Positions 51,957 through 60,679 of a stretch of 64,000 bases of DNA are shown piece by piece. The stretch covers positions 62,001-126,000 of the forward strand of contig JAHBZQ010000001.1 in assembly GCA_019635355.1 (NCBI GenBank), given 5' to 3'. Positions within the stretch are counted from its first letter, which is position 1. Each line of letters opens with the position of its first letter. Made by a program: the position numbers and the translations under genes. The notes under the pieces are model-generated. The model was not told the origin of the DNA and did no database searches. It was given only the letters and a program-made list of their open reading frames with translations. The DNA comes from Rhizobacter sp. (lineage in GTDB: Bacteria; Pseudomonadota; Gammaproteobacteria; Burkholderiales; Burkholderiaceae_C).

Positions 51957-52766
51957 TCACACGGCGACCGGCGCCTTGATCGTCTCGTGGTGCTGGTAGT
52001 CCACGAACTCGAAGTCTTCGTACTGGTAGTCGAAGATCGACTCGGGCTTGCGCTTGATGCGAAGCGTGGGGTACGGGTAGGGCTTGCGCGAGAGCTGCAG
52101 CGCCACCTGCTCGGTGTGGTTGCTGTAGATGTGGCAGTCGCCGCCGGTCCAGATGAAGTCGCCGACTTCGAGGTTGCACTGCTGCGCCAGCATGTGGGTG
52201 AGCAGCGCGTAGCTTGCGATGTTGAACGGCACGCCGAGGAAGATGTCAGCCGAGCGCTGGTAGAGCTGGCAGCTCAGTTTGCCGTTGGCCACGTAGAACT
52301 GGAAGAACGCATGGCAGGGCATCAGCGCCATCTTCGAGAGCTCGGCCACGTTCCAGGCGCTCACGATGATGCGGCGCGAGTCGGGGTTGGTCTTGAGCGC
52401 GTTGACGACTTCGGCGATCTGGTCGATGTGGCCGCCGTCGGGCGTGGGCCACGAGCGCCATTGCACGCCGTAGACCGGGCCGAGGTCGCCGTTGGGGGCG
52501 GCCCATTCGTCCCAGATGGTCACGCCGCGCTCCTGCAGCCACTTGGCGTTGCTGTCGCCGCGCAGGAACCACAGCAGCTCCAGGATCACCGCCTTGGTGA
52601 AGATCTTCTTGGTGGTGACGAGCGGGAAGCCTTCGCTCAGGTCGAAGCGCATCTGGTGGCCGAACACGCTCTTGGTGCCGGTGCCGGTGCGGTCGGCCTT
52701 GAAGACGCCGTGCTCGTGCACGTGCCGCATGAAATCTTCGTACTGGGAACGGATGGGGCGGGTCAC
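51957..52766 (-). CDS. thyA: Thymidylate synthase
   Basis: A 269-residue enzyme methylating dUMP to dTMP with methylenetetrahydrofolate. Signatures are DRTGTGTKSVFGHQMRFDL, ELLWFLRGDSNAKWLQERG, the catalytic Cys in MALMPCHAFFQFYV, and QRSADIFLGVPFNIASYALL with GGDCHIYSNH. It is a normal-length ThyA. It lies downstream of the OmpA-like lipoprotein gene and its terminator, apart from folA. Confidence 0.97.
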   Translation of the reverse strand: MTRPIRSQYEDFMRHVHEHGVFKADRTGTGTKSVFGHQMRFDLSEGFPLVTTKKIFTKAVILELLWFLRGDSNAKWLQERGVTIWDEWAAPNGDLGPVYGVQWRSWPTPDGGHIDQIAEVVNALKTNPDSRRIIVSAWNVAELSKMALMPCHAFFQFYVANGKLSCQLYQRSADIFLGVPFNIASYALLTHMLAQQCNLEVGDFIWTGGDCHIYSNHTEQVALQLSRKPYPYPTLRIKRKPESIFDYQYEDFEFVDYQHHETIKAPVAV

Positions 52767-52811
52767 GTGGGCGGCTCCTGGGTCGGGTGCCGCGGATTAT
52801 CGGCGAGCATG

Positions 52812-52837
52812 AAAAAGGGCGCCTCGTGGGCGCCCTT
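52812..52837 (-). terminator. Intrinsic terminator of the OmpA-like lipoprotein gene
   Basis: On the minus strand AAGGGCGCC-CACGA-GGCGCCCTT is followed by TTTC. It lies 31 bp after the stop codon and before thyA. Confidence 0.88.
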
Positions 52838-52868
52838 CCGGGGTGCGTGATTCACGCGATGAAATGAA

Positions 52869-53543
52869 TCACCCTTGCTGCGCAGGTTCGCGCAAATACA
52901 TCTCGACGCGGCGGTTGCGGGCGCGGCCGGCTTCGGTGCTGTTGTCGGCGATCGGCTCGCGCTCGCCGCGGCCGGCGGTCTCGATGCGCGAGGCCGGCAC
53001 GCCGCGGGCGGCCAGGTAGTCGCGCACGCTGCGAGCGCGCTCCAGCGACAGCGGGTTGTTGATGGCGTCGGAGCCGGTGCTGTCGGTGTGGCCGACGATG
53101 GTGAGCACCGAGCTCTGGTCGCCCCGCAGGCTGTTGGCGAAGGTGTCGAGCACACCGCGCAACTCGGGCTTGATGTTGGCGCTGTTGACGTCGAACGACA
53201 CGTCGTTCGGCACGTTGAGCTTCAGCTGGTTGTCGGCGGTGCGGGTCACGTCGATGCCGGTGCCTTGCGTGGCCTGCTCCATCTGGCGCTTGCGCTCTTC
53301 CTGCCGCTTCGACCAGATGTTGCCGGCGATGGCGCCCACGGCGCCACCCACCACGGCGCCCACGCCGGCACGGTCACCCGCGGCCTTGCCGATCACGGCG
53401 CCACCGGCGGCGCCCACGCCGGCACCGACGGCGGTGCCTTTCTGGGTCGGGGTCATGCTTTCGCAGCCGGCCAGCGTCACCGCGGCGGAGGCGAGGGCGA
53501 CGAGACTGAAGCGAGAGAGAGGGGATGCGGTTTTTCTATTCAT
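52869..53543 (-). CDS. OmpA-family lipoprotein with glycine zipper (YiaD-like)
   Basis: A 224-residue outer membrane lipoprotein. The lipobox is LAGC in VALASAAVTLAGCES. Residues 35-78 form a glycine-zipper membrane segment (GTAVGAGVGAAGGAVIGKAA, GAVVGGAVGAIAGNIW). The C-terminal OmpA domain has FDVNSANIKPELRG, GHTDSTGSDAINNPLS and RNRRVEMYLREP for peptidoglycan binding. Start 53543 gives a normal lipoprotein signal. Two dyad operator candidates lie upstream; 86 nt separate the start from the nearer one. Confidence 0.93.
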   Translation of the reverse strand: MNRKTASPLSRFSLVALASAAVTLAGCESMTPTQKGTAVGAGVGAAGGAVIGKAAGDRAGVGAVVGGAVGAIAGNIWSKRQEERKRQMEQATQGTGIDVTRTADNQLKLNVPNDVSFDVNSANIKPELRGVLDTFANSLRGDQSSVLTIVGHTDSTGSDAINNPLSLERARSVRDYLAARGVPASRIETAGRGEREPIADNSTEAGRARNRRVEMYLREPAQQG

Positions 53544-53629
53544 GAGAGGCTCCTTCGAGAGCGGCGCGCCCCACGAGCGGGGGCGAGCGCCGATGCCGAA
53601 GGAGTGTCGGCGGCTCCTCAAGGGCTGTC

Positions 53630-53647
53630 TGTCGGAAGGGGCCGAGA
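53630..53647 (-). promoter_or_regulatory. Dyad operator candidate, site C2
   Basis: TGTCGG-AAGGGG-CCGAGA (plus strand) matches the dyad with one mismatch in the right half. There are 86 nt between it and the start of the OmpA-like lipoprotein gene. Confidence 0.5.
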
Positions 53648-53653
53648 GCCGGT

Positions 53654-53671
53654 TGTCGGACGATGCCTACA
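53654..53671 (-). promoter_or_regulatory. Dyad operator candidate, site C1
   Basis: TGTCGG-ACGATG-CCTACA (plus strand), identical over 18 bp to site B1 at 38663. It is 24 bp centre to centre from C2 and 11 bp from the stop codon of the ABC exporter gene. Confidence 0.6.
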
Positions 53672-53682
53672 CCCGCAACATC

Positions 53683-55467
53683 TCATTGCTGAAATTGCAG
53701 TGCCGCAAGCCGCGCGTACAGCCCGTTGCTGGCAATCAGGCTCGCATGCGTGCCGGTCTCGACGATGCGGCCGTGCTCCATCACCACGATGCGGTCGGCC
53801 CGCTGGATGGTGGCGAGCCGGTGGGCGATGACGAGCGTGGTGCGGCCCTGCATCGCAGACTCGAGCGCGGCCTGCACCATGCGCTCGCTTTCCGCGTCGA
53901 GCGCGCTGGTGGCTTCGTCTAGCAGCAGCAGCGGCGGGTTCTTCAGCATCGCGCGGGCGATGCTGATGCGCTGGCGCTGGCCGCCCGAGAGGCGCACGCC
54001 GCGCTCGCCGAGGAAGGTGTCATAGCCCTCGGGCAGCTGGCGGATGAACTCGTCGGCAAACGCCGCGCGGGCGGCGGCCTTCACCTCCTCGTCGCTCGCG
54101 TCGGGTTTGCCGTAGCGGATGTTCTCCATCGCGTTGGCCGAGAAGATCACACTGTCTTGCGGCACGATGCCGATGCGCTGGCGCAGCACGTCGAGCGCGA
54201 TCTCGCGCACCGGCACGCCGTCGATGCGCACCTCGCCCTGGCTCGCGTCGTAGAAGCGCAGCAGCAGCTGGAACACGGTGCTCTTGCCCGCACCGCTCGG
54301 GCCCACGAGCGCCACCGTCTCGCCCGGCTTCACGCTGAGCGACACCTGCGCGAGCGAGGCCTGCGTGGGCCGCGAGGGGTAGTGGAAGCTGACGTCGCGC
54401 AGCTCCACCGACGAGCCCGCCGCCGTGGGTGGCAGCGCCGTCGGCTTGGGTGGCGATTGGATCGGCGAGCTGGCCGCCAGCAGCTCCATCAGGCGCTCGG
54501 TGGCGCCGGCTGCGCGCAGCATGTCGCCATACACCTCGGACAGCACCGCCACGCTGCCCACGAGGATGATCACGTACACCACCGTCTGCCCCAGGTGCCC
54601 CGGGGTGATCGCGCCGCGCATCACCGCCTGCGTGCCCTGGTACAGGCCCCACAGCAGCGCGCCGAAGGTGGCGCTGATGATGAAGGCGACGAGCAGCGAG
54701 CGCACGCGGGTGCGCTTGATGGCGGTGCGGAAGGCGCTCTCCGTGGAGCTGTCGAAACGCTGCGCCTCGCGGGCTTCCTGCGTGTAGCTCTGCACCACCG
54801 GCACGGCGTTGAGCACCTCGGCGGCGATGGCGGCCGAGTCGGCCACGCGGTCCTGGCTCGCGCGGCTCAACTTGCGCACACGCCGGCCGGCGTAGAGCGA
54901 GGGCAGCACCACCAGCACCAGGATGCCCAGCACCTGCGACATCACATACGGGTTGGTGATGACGAGCATCAGCAGCGCGCCGAGGCCCATCACCGCATTG
55001 CGCAGGCCCATCGAGAGGCTGGAGCCGACGACCGTCTGCACGAGCGTGGTGTCGGTGGTCAGGCGCGACAGCACCTCGCCCGTCTGCGTGGTCTCGAAGA
55101 ACTCGGGGCTCTGCTTCACCACATGCGCGTAGACGGCGTTGCGCAGGTCGGCCGTCACACGCTCGCCGAGCCAGGTCACCGCATAGAAACGCGCGGCCGA
55201 GAAGATGCCGAGCGCGGCACCCACGGCGAAGAGGGCGAAGAAGTGCTCGCGCAAGGCCATCACCCGCTCGCCAGGATCGGCTGCGACGAGACCCTGGTCG
55301 ATGAGTGACTTGAGCGCGAGCGGCAGCACCAGCGTGGTCACGGCGGCCAGCACGAGGAACAGCACGGCGAGTGCGATGTGAAAACGGTAGGGGCGCAGGA
55401 AGGGGCCCAGGCCGCTCAGGGAGCGGACGTTGCGCGGTGCGGCGCGTGCGGGGGTGGCGTCAGGCAT
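53683..55467 (-). CDS. ABC exporter with fused membrane and ATPase domains (MsbA/lipid A-type)
   Basis: A 594-residue half-transporter. Six transmembrane helices lie in residues 25 to about 320 (ALAVLFLVLAAVTTLVLPLA, LGALLMLVITNPYVM, VYVIILVGSVAVLSEVYGD). The ATPase domain shows Walker A VGPSGAGKST, Q-loop VPQDSVIFS, signature RLSGGQRQRISIARAML, Walker B LLLLDEATSALD and switch His in VIAHRLAT. It should homodimerise and export a lipid or drug. ATG 55467 was preferred to the frame start at 55587, which overlaps the marR promoter. It is divergent from marR. Confidence 0.92.
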   Translation of the reverse strand: MPDATPARAAPRNVRSLSGLGPFLRPYRFHIALAVLFLVLAAVTTLVLPLALKSLIDQGLVAADPGERVMALREHFFALFAVGAALGIFSAARFYAVTWLGERVTADLRNAVYAHVVKQSPEFFETTQTGEVLSRLTTDTTLVQTVVGSSLSMGLRNAVMGLGALLMLVITNPYVMSQVLGILVLVVLPSLYAGRRVRKLSRASQDRVADSAAIAAEVLNAVPVVQSYTQEAREAQRFDSSTESAFRTAIKRTRVRSLLVAFIISATFGALLWGLYQGTQAVMRGAITPGHLGQTVVYVIILVGSVAVLSEVYGDMLRAAGATERLMELLAASSPIQSPPKPTALPPTAAGSSVELRDVSFHYPSRPTQASLAQVSLSVKPGETVALVGPSGAGKSTVFQLLLRFYDASQGEVRIDGVPVREIALDVLRQRIGIVPQDSVIFSANAMENIRYGKPDASDEEVKAAARAAFADEFIRQLPEGYDTFLGERGVRLSGGQRQRISIARAMLKNPPLLLLDEATSALDAESERMVQAALESAMQGRTTLVIAHRLATIQRADRIVVMEHGRIVETGTHASLIASNGLYARLAALQFQQ

Positions 55468-55565
55468 GGGCAAGGAGTCTAGGTGCGGTGTGGCGTGACG
55501 GTTCGCACGACCCGCGTCGCGATCCTCTTCATTCGCCGCAAGAGTCCATTTCGGATTTAGCAGCC

Positions 55566-55594
55566 TTGACAGTATTTGCTTAGGCAATTAAATT
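55566..55594 (+). promoter_or_regulatory. Sigma-70 promoter of the marR-efflux operon
   Basis: TTGACA (55566-55571), exactly 17 bp, then TAAATT (55589-55594). This is the best sigma-70 promoter in the window. Transcription is expected to start near 55601, 2 nt before the marR ATG. Confidence 0.85.
55576..55587. promoter_or_regulatory. Probable MarR operator inside the promoter spacer
   Basis: TTGCTTAGGCAA is a 12-bp near-palindrome (TTGC...GCAA) lying wholly between -35 and -10. A bound MarR dimer would exclude RNA polymerase, so the operon is probably autorepressed. Confidence 0.65.
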
Positions 55595-55602
55595 CTCGAC
55601 CC

Positions 55603-56091
55603 ATGCCCCGCACGCCTGCCCCTGCCGAGTTCTACCGGCCCAACGAGTACACCGCCGACGAAAGCGTCGGCTACCTGTTGCGCCGCATCCTCACCTCGCT
55701 CAAGGGCGAGACCGACAAGCGCCTCGAGCCGCATGGCCTGACCAACGCGCAATGGGAGCCGCTCTTCAAGCTCAAGAAATGCCAGAACGCCACCGTGGCC
55801 GAGCTGGCCCGCGAGATGCAGACCGACCCTGGCGCCACCACCCGCATGCTCGACCGCCTCGAGGCGAAGGGCCTGTGCAAACGCGCGCGCTCGACCTCCG
55901 ACCGGCGTGTGGTCAACGTCGAGCTCACCCCCGAAGGTGAGGCCGCGGCCGAGAAGGTGCCGCCCGCGCTGGCCGCGGTGATGAACGAGCACCTCGCCGG
56001 CTTTTCCAAGACCGAATGGCAGGCGCTCGTCGGCTACCTGCGCCGCATGCTGGCCAACGCCGAGTCGATGCGCGACGGGGCCGACAAGTAG
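55603..56091 (+). CDS. MarR-family transcriptional regulator
   Basis: A 162-residue regulator. The winged helix covers roughly residues 45-125: TNAQWEPLFKLKKCQNATVA, AREMQTDPGATTRMLDRLEA and the wing CKRARSTSDRRVVNVELTPEG. It probably represses itself and the following efflux genes through the site at 55576 and is released by a substrate of the pump. ATG 55603 is preferred; an earlier TTG-type start at 55576 would lie inside the -35/-10 region and cannot be on the transcript. No Shine-Dalgarno sequence fits before 55603. Confidence 0.93.
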   Translation: MPRTPAPAEFYRPNEYTADESVGYLLRRILTSLKGETDKRLEPHGLTNAQWEPLFKLKKCQNATVAELAREMQTDPGATTRMLDRLEAKGLCKRARSTSDRRVVNVELTPEGEAAAEKVPPALAAVMNEHLAGFSKTEWQALVGYLRRMLANAESMRDGADK

Positions 56092-56135
56092 ACCCTGAGC
56101 CCACCAAGCCCTCACAAGAAAACCAGACGACAGCC

Positions 56136-57638
56136 ATGACACCGCAAGACACCCTCCACACCTCGCCACACGCGCCGCCTTTCACGCGCACCGTGGCGCC
56201 CGTGCTCACCGCACTCGCCGTGGCGCTCGCCTCGGCCCTGGTGCTCACGCTCGCTGGCTGTGCCAGCACGCAGGGCATCGCACCCGCTGCGCAGAAGATC
56301 GACCCGGCCACGCTCGGCCTGCCCAGTGCGCCGACCGATGCCGCGCCGCGCGTCGAGGCGCAGTGGTGGCGCAGCTTCGGCGACGACACGCTCTCCGGCC
56401 TCGTCGACCAGGCGCTCGCGGGCAGCCCCAACCTGAAGGTGGCGCAGGCGCGCCTCCAGCGCGCACAGGCCGGTGCCGACGTCGTGCGCTCGGCCGACTG
56501 GCCGCAGCTCAACGCTGGTTTCGATGCGCAGCGACAGCACTACACCGCCAACGGCCTGGTGCCACCGCCGATCGCCGGCACCATGCGCGAGACCGGCACG
56601 CTGCAGGCCACGGCCTCGTGGGAAATCGATTTCTTCGGCCGCAACCGCGCCGCGCTCGATGCCGCCGTGGGCGCGCAGCGCGCGGCCGAAGCCGATGCGC
56701 AGGCCGCGCGCGTGCTGCTCGCGAGCAACGTGGCGCGCAGCTACCTGCAGCTCGCCCGTCTCATCGAGCAGCGTGAAGTGGCCAAGGCCTCGCTGCAGCA
56801 GCGCGACAGCGTGCTCTCGCTGATCCGCCAGCGGGTCGACGCCGGCCTCGACACCAAGGTCGAGCTGCGCCAGGGCGAGGGCGCATTGCCCGAGACACGC
56901 GCACAGCTCGAAGCGCTCGACGAGCAGATCACGCTCACCCGCCACGCGCTGGCCGCGCTCACGGTGCAGCCGCCGAACGCACTCGATGCGCTCACGCCGC
57001 GCCTGGCCACGCTCAAGGCGCAGCCGCTGCCGGGCGCCGTGCCGGCCGACCTGCTGGGCCGCCGGGCCGACATCAGCGCCGCGCGCTGGCGTGTCGAAGC
57101 CGCCACCGGCGACGTGAAGGCAGCACGCGCGCAGTTCTATCCCAACGTCAACCTCACCGCCTTCGTCGGCTTCTCGAGCATCGGGCTCGATCGCTTGTTG
57201 AAGAGCAGCAGCGAGCAGTACGGAGCGGGCCCGGCGATCCGCCTGCCGATCTTCGACGCCGGCCGCCTGCGCGCCAACCTGCGTGGCAAGTCGGCCGACC
57301 TCGATGCGGCGGTCGAAAGCTACAACGCCACGCTCGTCGACGCCGTGCGCGACGTGGCCGACCAGATCGCCTCGCTGCAGTCCATCACCCGCCAGCAGGC
57401 CGAGCAGGCCGCGGCGCGCGAAGCCGCCGAGTCGGCCTACGACATCGCCGTGCAGCGCTACAAGGCCGGCCTCGGCACCTACCTCGTGGTGCTCAACGCC
57501 GAAAGCGGCGTGCTCGCCCAGCGCCGCGCGGCGGCCGACCTGCAGGCGCGTGCGCTCGACACGCAGGTGGCGCTGATCCGCTCGCTCGGTGGCGGTTATG
57601 CCGACACCTCGCCCGTGCGGACCGCCGCCGGCCACTGA
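56136..57638 (+). CDS. Outer membrane efflux factor, NodT/OprM-type lipoprotein
   Basis: A 500-residue TolC-like channel of tripartite efflux pumps. The lipobox is LAGC (ALVLTLAGCAST). The two OEP repeats are visible: the first with NLKVAQARLQRAQAGADVVR, the second with FYPNVNLTAFVGFSSIGLDR. LLGRRADISAARWRVEAATG is the typical RRPDI-like segment between them. It lies 44 bp after marR and 34 bp before the adaptor gene, so all four genes probably form one operon. The start has a weak ribosome site. Confidence 0.93.
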   Translation: MTPQDTLHTSPHAPPFTRTVAPVLTALAVALASALVLTLAGCASTQGIAPAAQKIDPATLGLPSAPTDAAPRVEAQWWRSFGDDTLSGLVDQALAGSPNLKVAQARLQRAQAGADVVRSADWPQLNAGFDAQRQHYTANGLVPPPIAGTMRETGTLQATASWEIDFFGRNRAALDAAVGAQRAAEADAQAARVLLASNVARSYLQLARLIEQREVAKASLQQRDSVLSLIRQRVDAGLDTKVELRQGEGALPETRAQLEALDEQITLTRHALAALTVQPPNALDALTPRLATLKAQPLPGAVPADLLGRRADISAARWRVEAATGDVKAARAQFYPNVNLTAFVGFSSIGLDRLLKSSSEQYGAGPAIRLPIFDAGRLRANLRGKSADLDAAVESYNATLVDAVRDVADQIASLQSITRQQAEQAAAREAAESAYDIAVQRYKAGLGTYLVVLNAESGVLAQRRAAADLQARALDTQVALIRSLGGGYADTSPVRTAAGH

Positions 57639-57672
57639 ACACGACACCTCAAGAATTCCCCGGAGAAACCTC

Positions 57673-59004
57673 ATGAACGCCCCTCAAGCCACCAACGTCA
57701 ACGGCCCCACACCGGCCGGCAACCCGAAGCGCAAGAAGGCCCTGACCGCCGTGGCGCTGGTCGTGGCCCTCGCCGGCATCGGCTACGGCGCCTACTACGG
57801 CCTCGTGCTCAGCCACTACGAGCACACCGACAACGCCTACGTGCAGGGCAACGTGGTGCAGCTCACGCCGCAGGTCGGCGGCACCGTGCTCGCGATCAAC
57901 GCCGACGACACCGACTTCGTGAAGGCCGGCCAGGTGCTGGTCAAGCTCGACCCGGCCGATGCGCAGGTCGCGCTCGACCAGGCCGAAGCCCAGCTCGCGC
58001 AGACGGTGCGCGAGGTGCGCACGCTGTACGCCAACAACGCCACCTACAAGGCGCAGATCGCGCTGCGCGACGCCGAGCTCGCACGTGTGCAGAGCGACGT
58101 GGCGCGCGCCCAGGAAGACGTGAACCGCCGCACCCCGCTCCTGGCCACCGGCGCCGTGGGCAAGGAAGAGTACGAGCACGCCACCGCGCAGCTCAACGCC
58201 GCCAAGGCGGCCGTGGCCTCGGCGCAATCGGCCGCACTTGCGGCGCGTGAGCAGCTCGCCTCCAACCAGTCGCTCACCGACAACACCTCGGTCGAGCAGC
58301 ACCCCAATGTGCAGCGTGCCGCGGCGCGTGTGCGCGAGGCCTTCCTCGCCGTCAAACGCTCGGAACTCGTGGCGCCGGTCGACGGCTACGTCGCCAAGCG
58401 CAGCGTGCAGCTCGGCCAGCGGGTGCAGGCCGGCACGCCGCTGATGTCGGTGATCGCGCTCAACCAGGTCTGGGTCGACGCCAACTTCAAGGAAAGCCAG
58501 CTCAAGTCGCTGCGCATCGGCCAGCCCGTCACGCTGACGGCCGACATGTACGGCAACAAGGTGCAGTACCACGGCAAGGTCGAAGGCCTGGGCGCGGGCA
58601 CGGGCGCGGCCTTCGCGCTGCTGCCGGCGCAGAACGCGACCGGCAACTGGATCAAGGTCGTGCAACGCCTGCCGGTGCGCGTGGCGCTCGACCCGAAGGA
58701 ACTCGCCGAGCACCCGCTGCGCGTGGGCCTCTCGATGGAAGCCAAGGTCGACGTGGCCGACACCAGCGGCAAGGCGCTCGCCGATGCGCCGCGTGCGAAC
58801 GCCGTGGGCCATGCCGCGGCCATCGAGGCCAACAACGCCGAGGCCGATGCCGAGGTGCGCAAGATCGTCGCGCTCAACGCGGGCCGCCCAGCGCCGCGCC
58901 AGGCGCTGCGCTCGGCCGCGCCGGCCGTGGTGCAGCCGAACGGCCACGTCGCCTCGTCGGCCGGTGCTTCAGGCGCACGGGCCTCGGTCGTCGCTGGCAA
59001 GTGA
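57673..59004 (+). CDS. EmrA/HlyD-type membrane fusion (adaptor) protein
   Basis: A 443-residue periplasmic adaptor anchored by one N-terminal helix (ALTAVALVVALAGIGYGAYY). The lipoyl half-motifs flank a coiled-coil hairpin: YVQGNVVQLTPQVGGTVLAI before it and LVAPVDGYVAKRSVQLGQRV after it. The hairpin includes ALDQAEAQLAQTVREVRTLY. The C-terminus beyond residue 380 is an unusual Ala-rich extension of about 65 residues. GGAGAAACCTC precedes ATG 57673. It links the EmrB-type pump to the outer membrane factor. Confidence 0.93.
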   Translation: MNAPQATNVNGPTPAGNPKRKKALTAVALVVALAGIGYGAYYGLVLSHYEHTDNAYVQGNVVQLTPQVGGTVLAINADDTDFVKAGQVLVKLDPADAQVALDQAEAQLAQTVREVRTLYANNATYKAQIALRDAELARVQSDVARAQEDVNRRTPLLATGAVGKEEYEHATAQLNAAKAAVASAQSAALAAREQLASNQSLTDNTSVEQHPNVQRAAARVREAFLAVKRSELVAPVDGYVAKRSVQLGQRVQAGTPLMSVIALNQVWVDANFKESQLKSLRIGQPVTLTADMYGNKVQYHGKVEGLGAGTGAAFALLPAQNATGNWIKVVQRLPVRVALDPKELAEHPLRVGLSMEAKVDVADTSGKALADAPRANAVGHAAAIEANNAEADAEVRKIVALNAGRPAPRQALRSAAPAVVQPNGHVASSAGASGARASVVAGK

Positions 59005-59021
59005 GCTGAGAGGCCTCGCCC

Positions 59022-60647
59022 ATGTCGTCTTCCTCCACCGCGGCCGAGCTGCCGTCGGGCCCGGCCGCGCCAGCGCCTGCGCCCGCAGCGCCGCCGATGC
59101 GCCCCCCGGCCTTCCCGCCGCTGAGCGGCAGCCAGCTCGTGCTGGGCACGGTCGCGCTGTCGCTCGCGACCTTCATGAACGTGCTCGACAGCTCGATCGC
59201 CAACGTGTCGATCCCCGCGATCTCGGGCGACATGGGCGTGAGCCCGGCGCAAGGCACCTGGGTCATCACCTCCTTCGGCGTGGCCAATGCGATCTCGGTG
59301 CCGCTCACCGGCTGGCTCACGCAGCGCTTCGGCCAGGTGCGTCTCTTCGCGGCGAGCATCCTGCTCTTTGTGCTGGCCTCGTGGCTGTGCGGCCTGGCGC
59401 CGAGCATCGAGTTGCTGATCGCCTTCCGCGTGCTGCAAGGCCTGGTGGCCGGGCCGATGATCCCGCTCTCGCAGACGCTGCTGCTTGCGAGCTACCCACC
59501 CGCCAAGGCCGGCATCGCGATGGCGATGTGGGCGATGACGGTGCTGGTGGCGCCAGTGGTCGGCCCGCTGCTCGGCGGCTGGATCACCGACACGATTTCC
59601 TGGCCGTGGATCTTCTACATCAACATCCCGGTGGGCCTGGTGGCCGCGGCCTTCACCTGGTCGATCTACCGCAGCCGCGACCCGGGCCCGCGCCGTGTGC
59701 CGCTCGACACCGTGGGCCTCGTGCTGCTGGTGCTCTTCATCGGCGCGATGCAGATCATGGTCGACAAGGGCAAGGAGCTCGACTGGTTCGAGTCGAGCGA
59801 GATCGTGGTGCTGGCCGTCGTGTCGGTGGTGAGCTTCATGTTCTTCATCGCGTGGGAGCTAACCGAGAAGCACCCCATCGTCGACCTGCACCTCTTCGCG
59901 CGGCGCAACTTCTGGCTGGGCACGGTGTCGCTCTCGGTGGCGTATGGCGTGTTCTTCGGCAACGTGGTGCTGATGCCGCTGTGGCTGCAGCAGTACATGG
60001 GCTACACCGCCACCTGGGCCGGCATTGCGTTGGCACCCGTGGGGCTGCTGGCCATCGTGCTCTCGCCCTGGGTGGGCAAGAACGTGCGGGTGATCGACCC
60101 GCGCAAGCTCGCGACCGTGGCCTTTCTCGGCTTCGGGCTGGTGCTGTGGATGCGCTCGCACTTCAACACGCAGGCCGACTTCTGGCACATCCTGGTGCCG
60201 ACCGTGCTGCAGGGCGCGGCGATGGCGTTCTTCTTCATCCCGCTGCAGGCCATCACCTTCTCGGGGCTGCAACCGCACCAGATGCCCTCGGGTGCGGGCC
60301 TCAGCAACTTCGTGCGCATCACCGCGGGCGCGGTGGGCACCTCGCTCTTCACCACCGCGTGGGACAACCGCGCCACGCTGCACCATGCGCAGCTGGCCGA
60401 GAGCATCCACCGCGGCAACGGCGCCGCGATGCAGACGCTCTCGCAGCTGCAGGCGGGCGGCCTGAGCTACGAGCAGGCGCTGGCGCAGGTCAACCGCATG
60501 ATCGACCAGCAGGCCTTCACGATGGCGGCGACCGATCTCTTCTGGCTGTCGTCGATGCTCTTCGTGGCGCTCGTCAGCCTGGTGTGGCTTACGCGGCCGA
60601 AGATGGAGGCGGGGGCCGGCGCACCGGATGCTGGCGGCGCTCACTAG
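59022..60647 (+). CDS. EmrB-type DHA2 multidrug efflux MFS transporter
   Basis: A 541-residue inner membrane protein with 14 expected helices. After a Pro/Ala-rich N-terminus comes FMNVLDSSIANVSIPAISGD, the DHA2 motif D1-like start (LDxTIVNVALP in relatives). GWLTQRFGQVRLF is motif A and WAMTVLVAPVVGPLLGGWIT is motif C. It should extrude drugs or aromatic compounds by proton antiport through the adaptor and channel encoded upstream. It ends before the palindrome at 60651. Confidence 0.95.
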   Translation: MSSSSTAAELPSGPAAPAPAPAAPPMRPPAFPPLSGSQLVLGTVALSLATFMNVLDSSIANVSIPAISGDMGVSPAQGTWVITSFGVANAISVPLTGWLTQRFGQVRLFAASILLFVLASWLCGLAPSIELLIAFRVLQGLVAGPMIPLSQTLLLASYPPAKAGIAMAMWAMTVLVAPVVGPLLGGWITDTISWPWIFYINIPVGLVAAAFTWSIYRSRDPGPRRVPLDTVGLVLLVLFIGAMQIMVDKGKELDWFESSEIVVLAVVSVVSFMFFIAWELTEKHPIVDLHLFARRNFWLGTVSLSVAYGVFFGNVVLMPLWLQQYMGYTATWAGIALAPVGLLAIVLSPWVGKNVRVIDPRKLATVAFLGFGLVLWMRSHFNTQADFWHILVPTVLQGAAMAFFFIPLQAITFSGLQPHQMPSGAGLSNFVRITAGAVGTSLFTTAWDNRATLHHAQLAESIHRGNGAAMQTLSQLQAGGLSYEQALAQVNRMIDQQAFTMAATDLFWLSSMLFVALVSLVWLTRPKMEAGAGAPDAGGAH

Positions 60648-60650
60648 CTT

Positions 60651-60678
60651 CGTCATTCCCGCTTTCGCGGGAATGACG
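60651..60678. repeat. Perfect palindromic repeat between convergent genes
   Basis: CGTCATTCCCGC-TTTC-GCGGGAATGACG: 12-bp arms with a 4-bp loop. It is the widespread CATTCCCGC..GCGGGAATG type of extragenic palindrome. It lies 4 bp after emrB and 2 bp before the convergent DUF3237 gene end, so it may serve both as a transcription stop or RNA end. Confidence 0.9.
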
Positions 60679-60679
60679 G

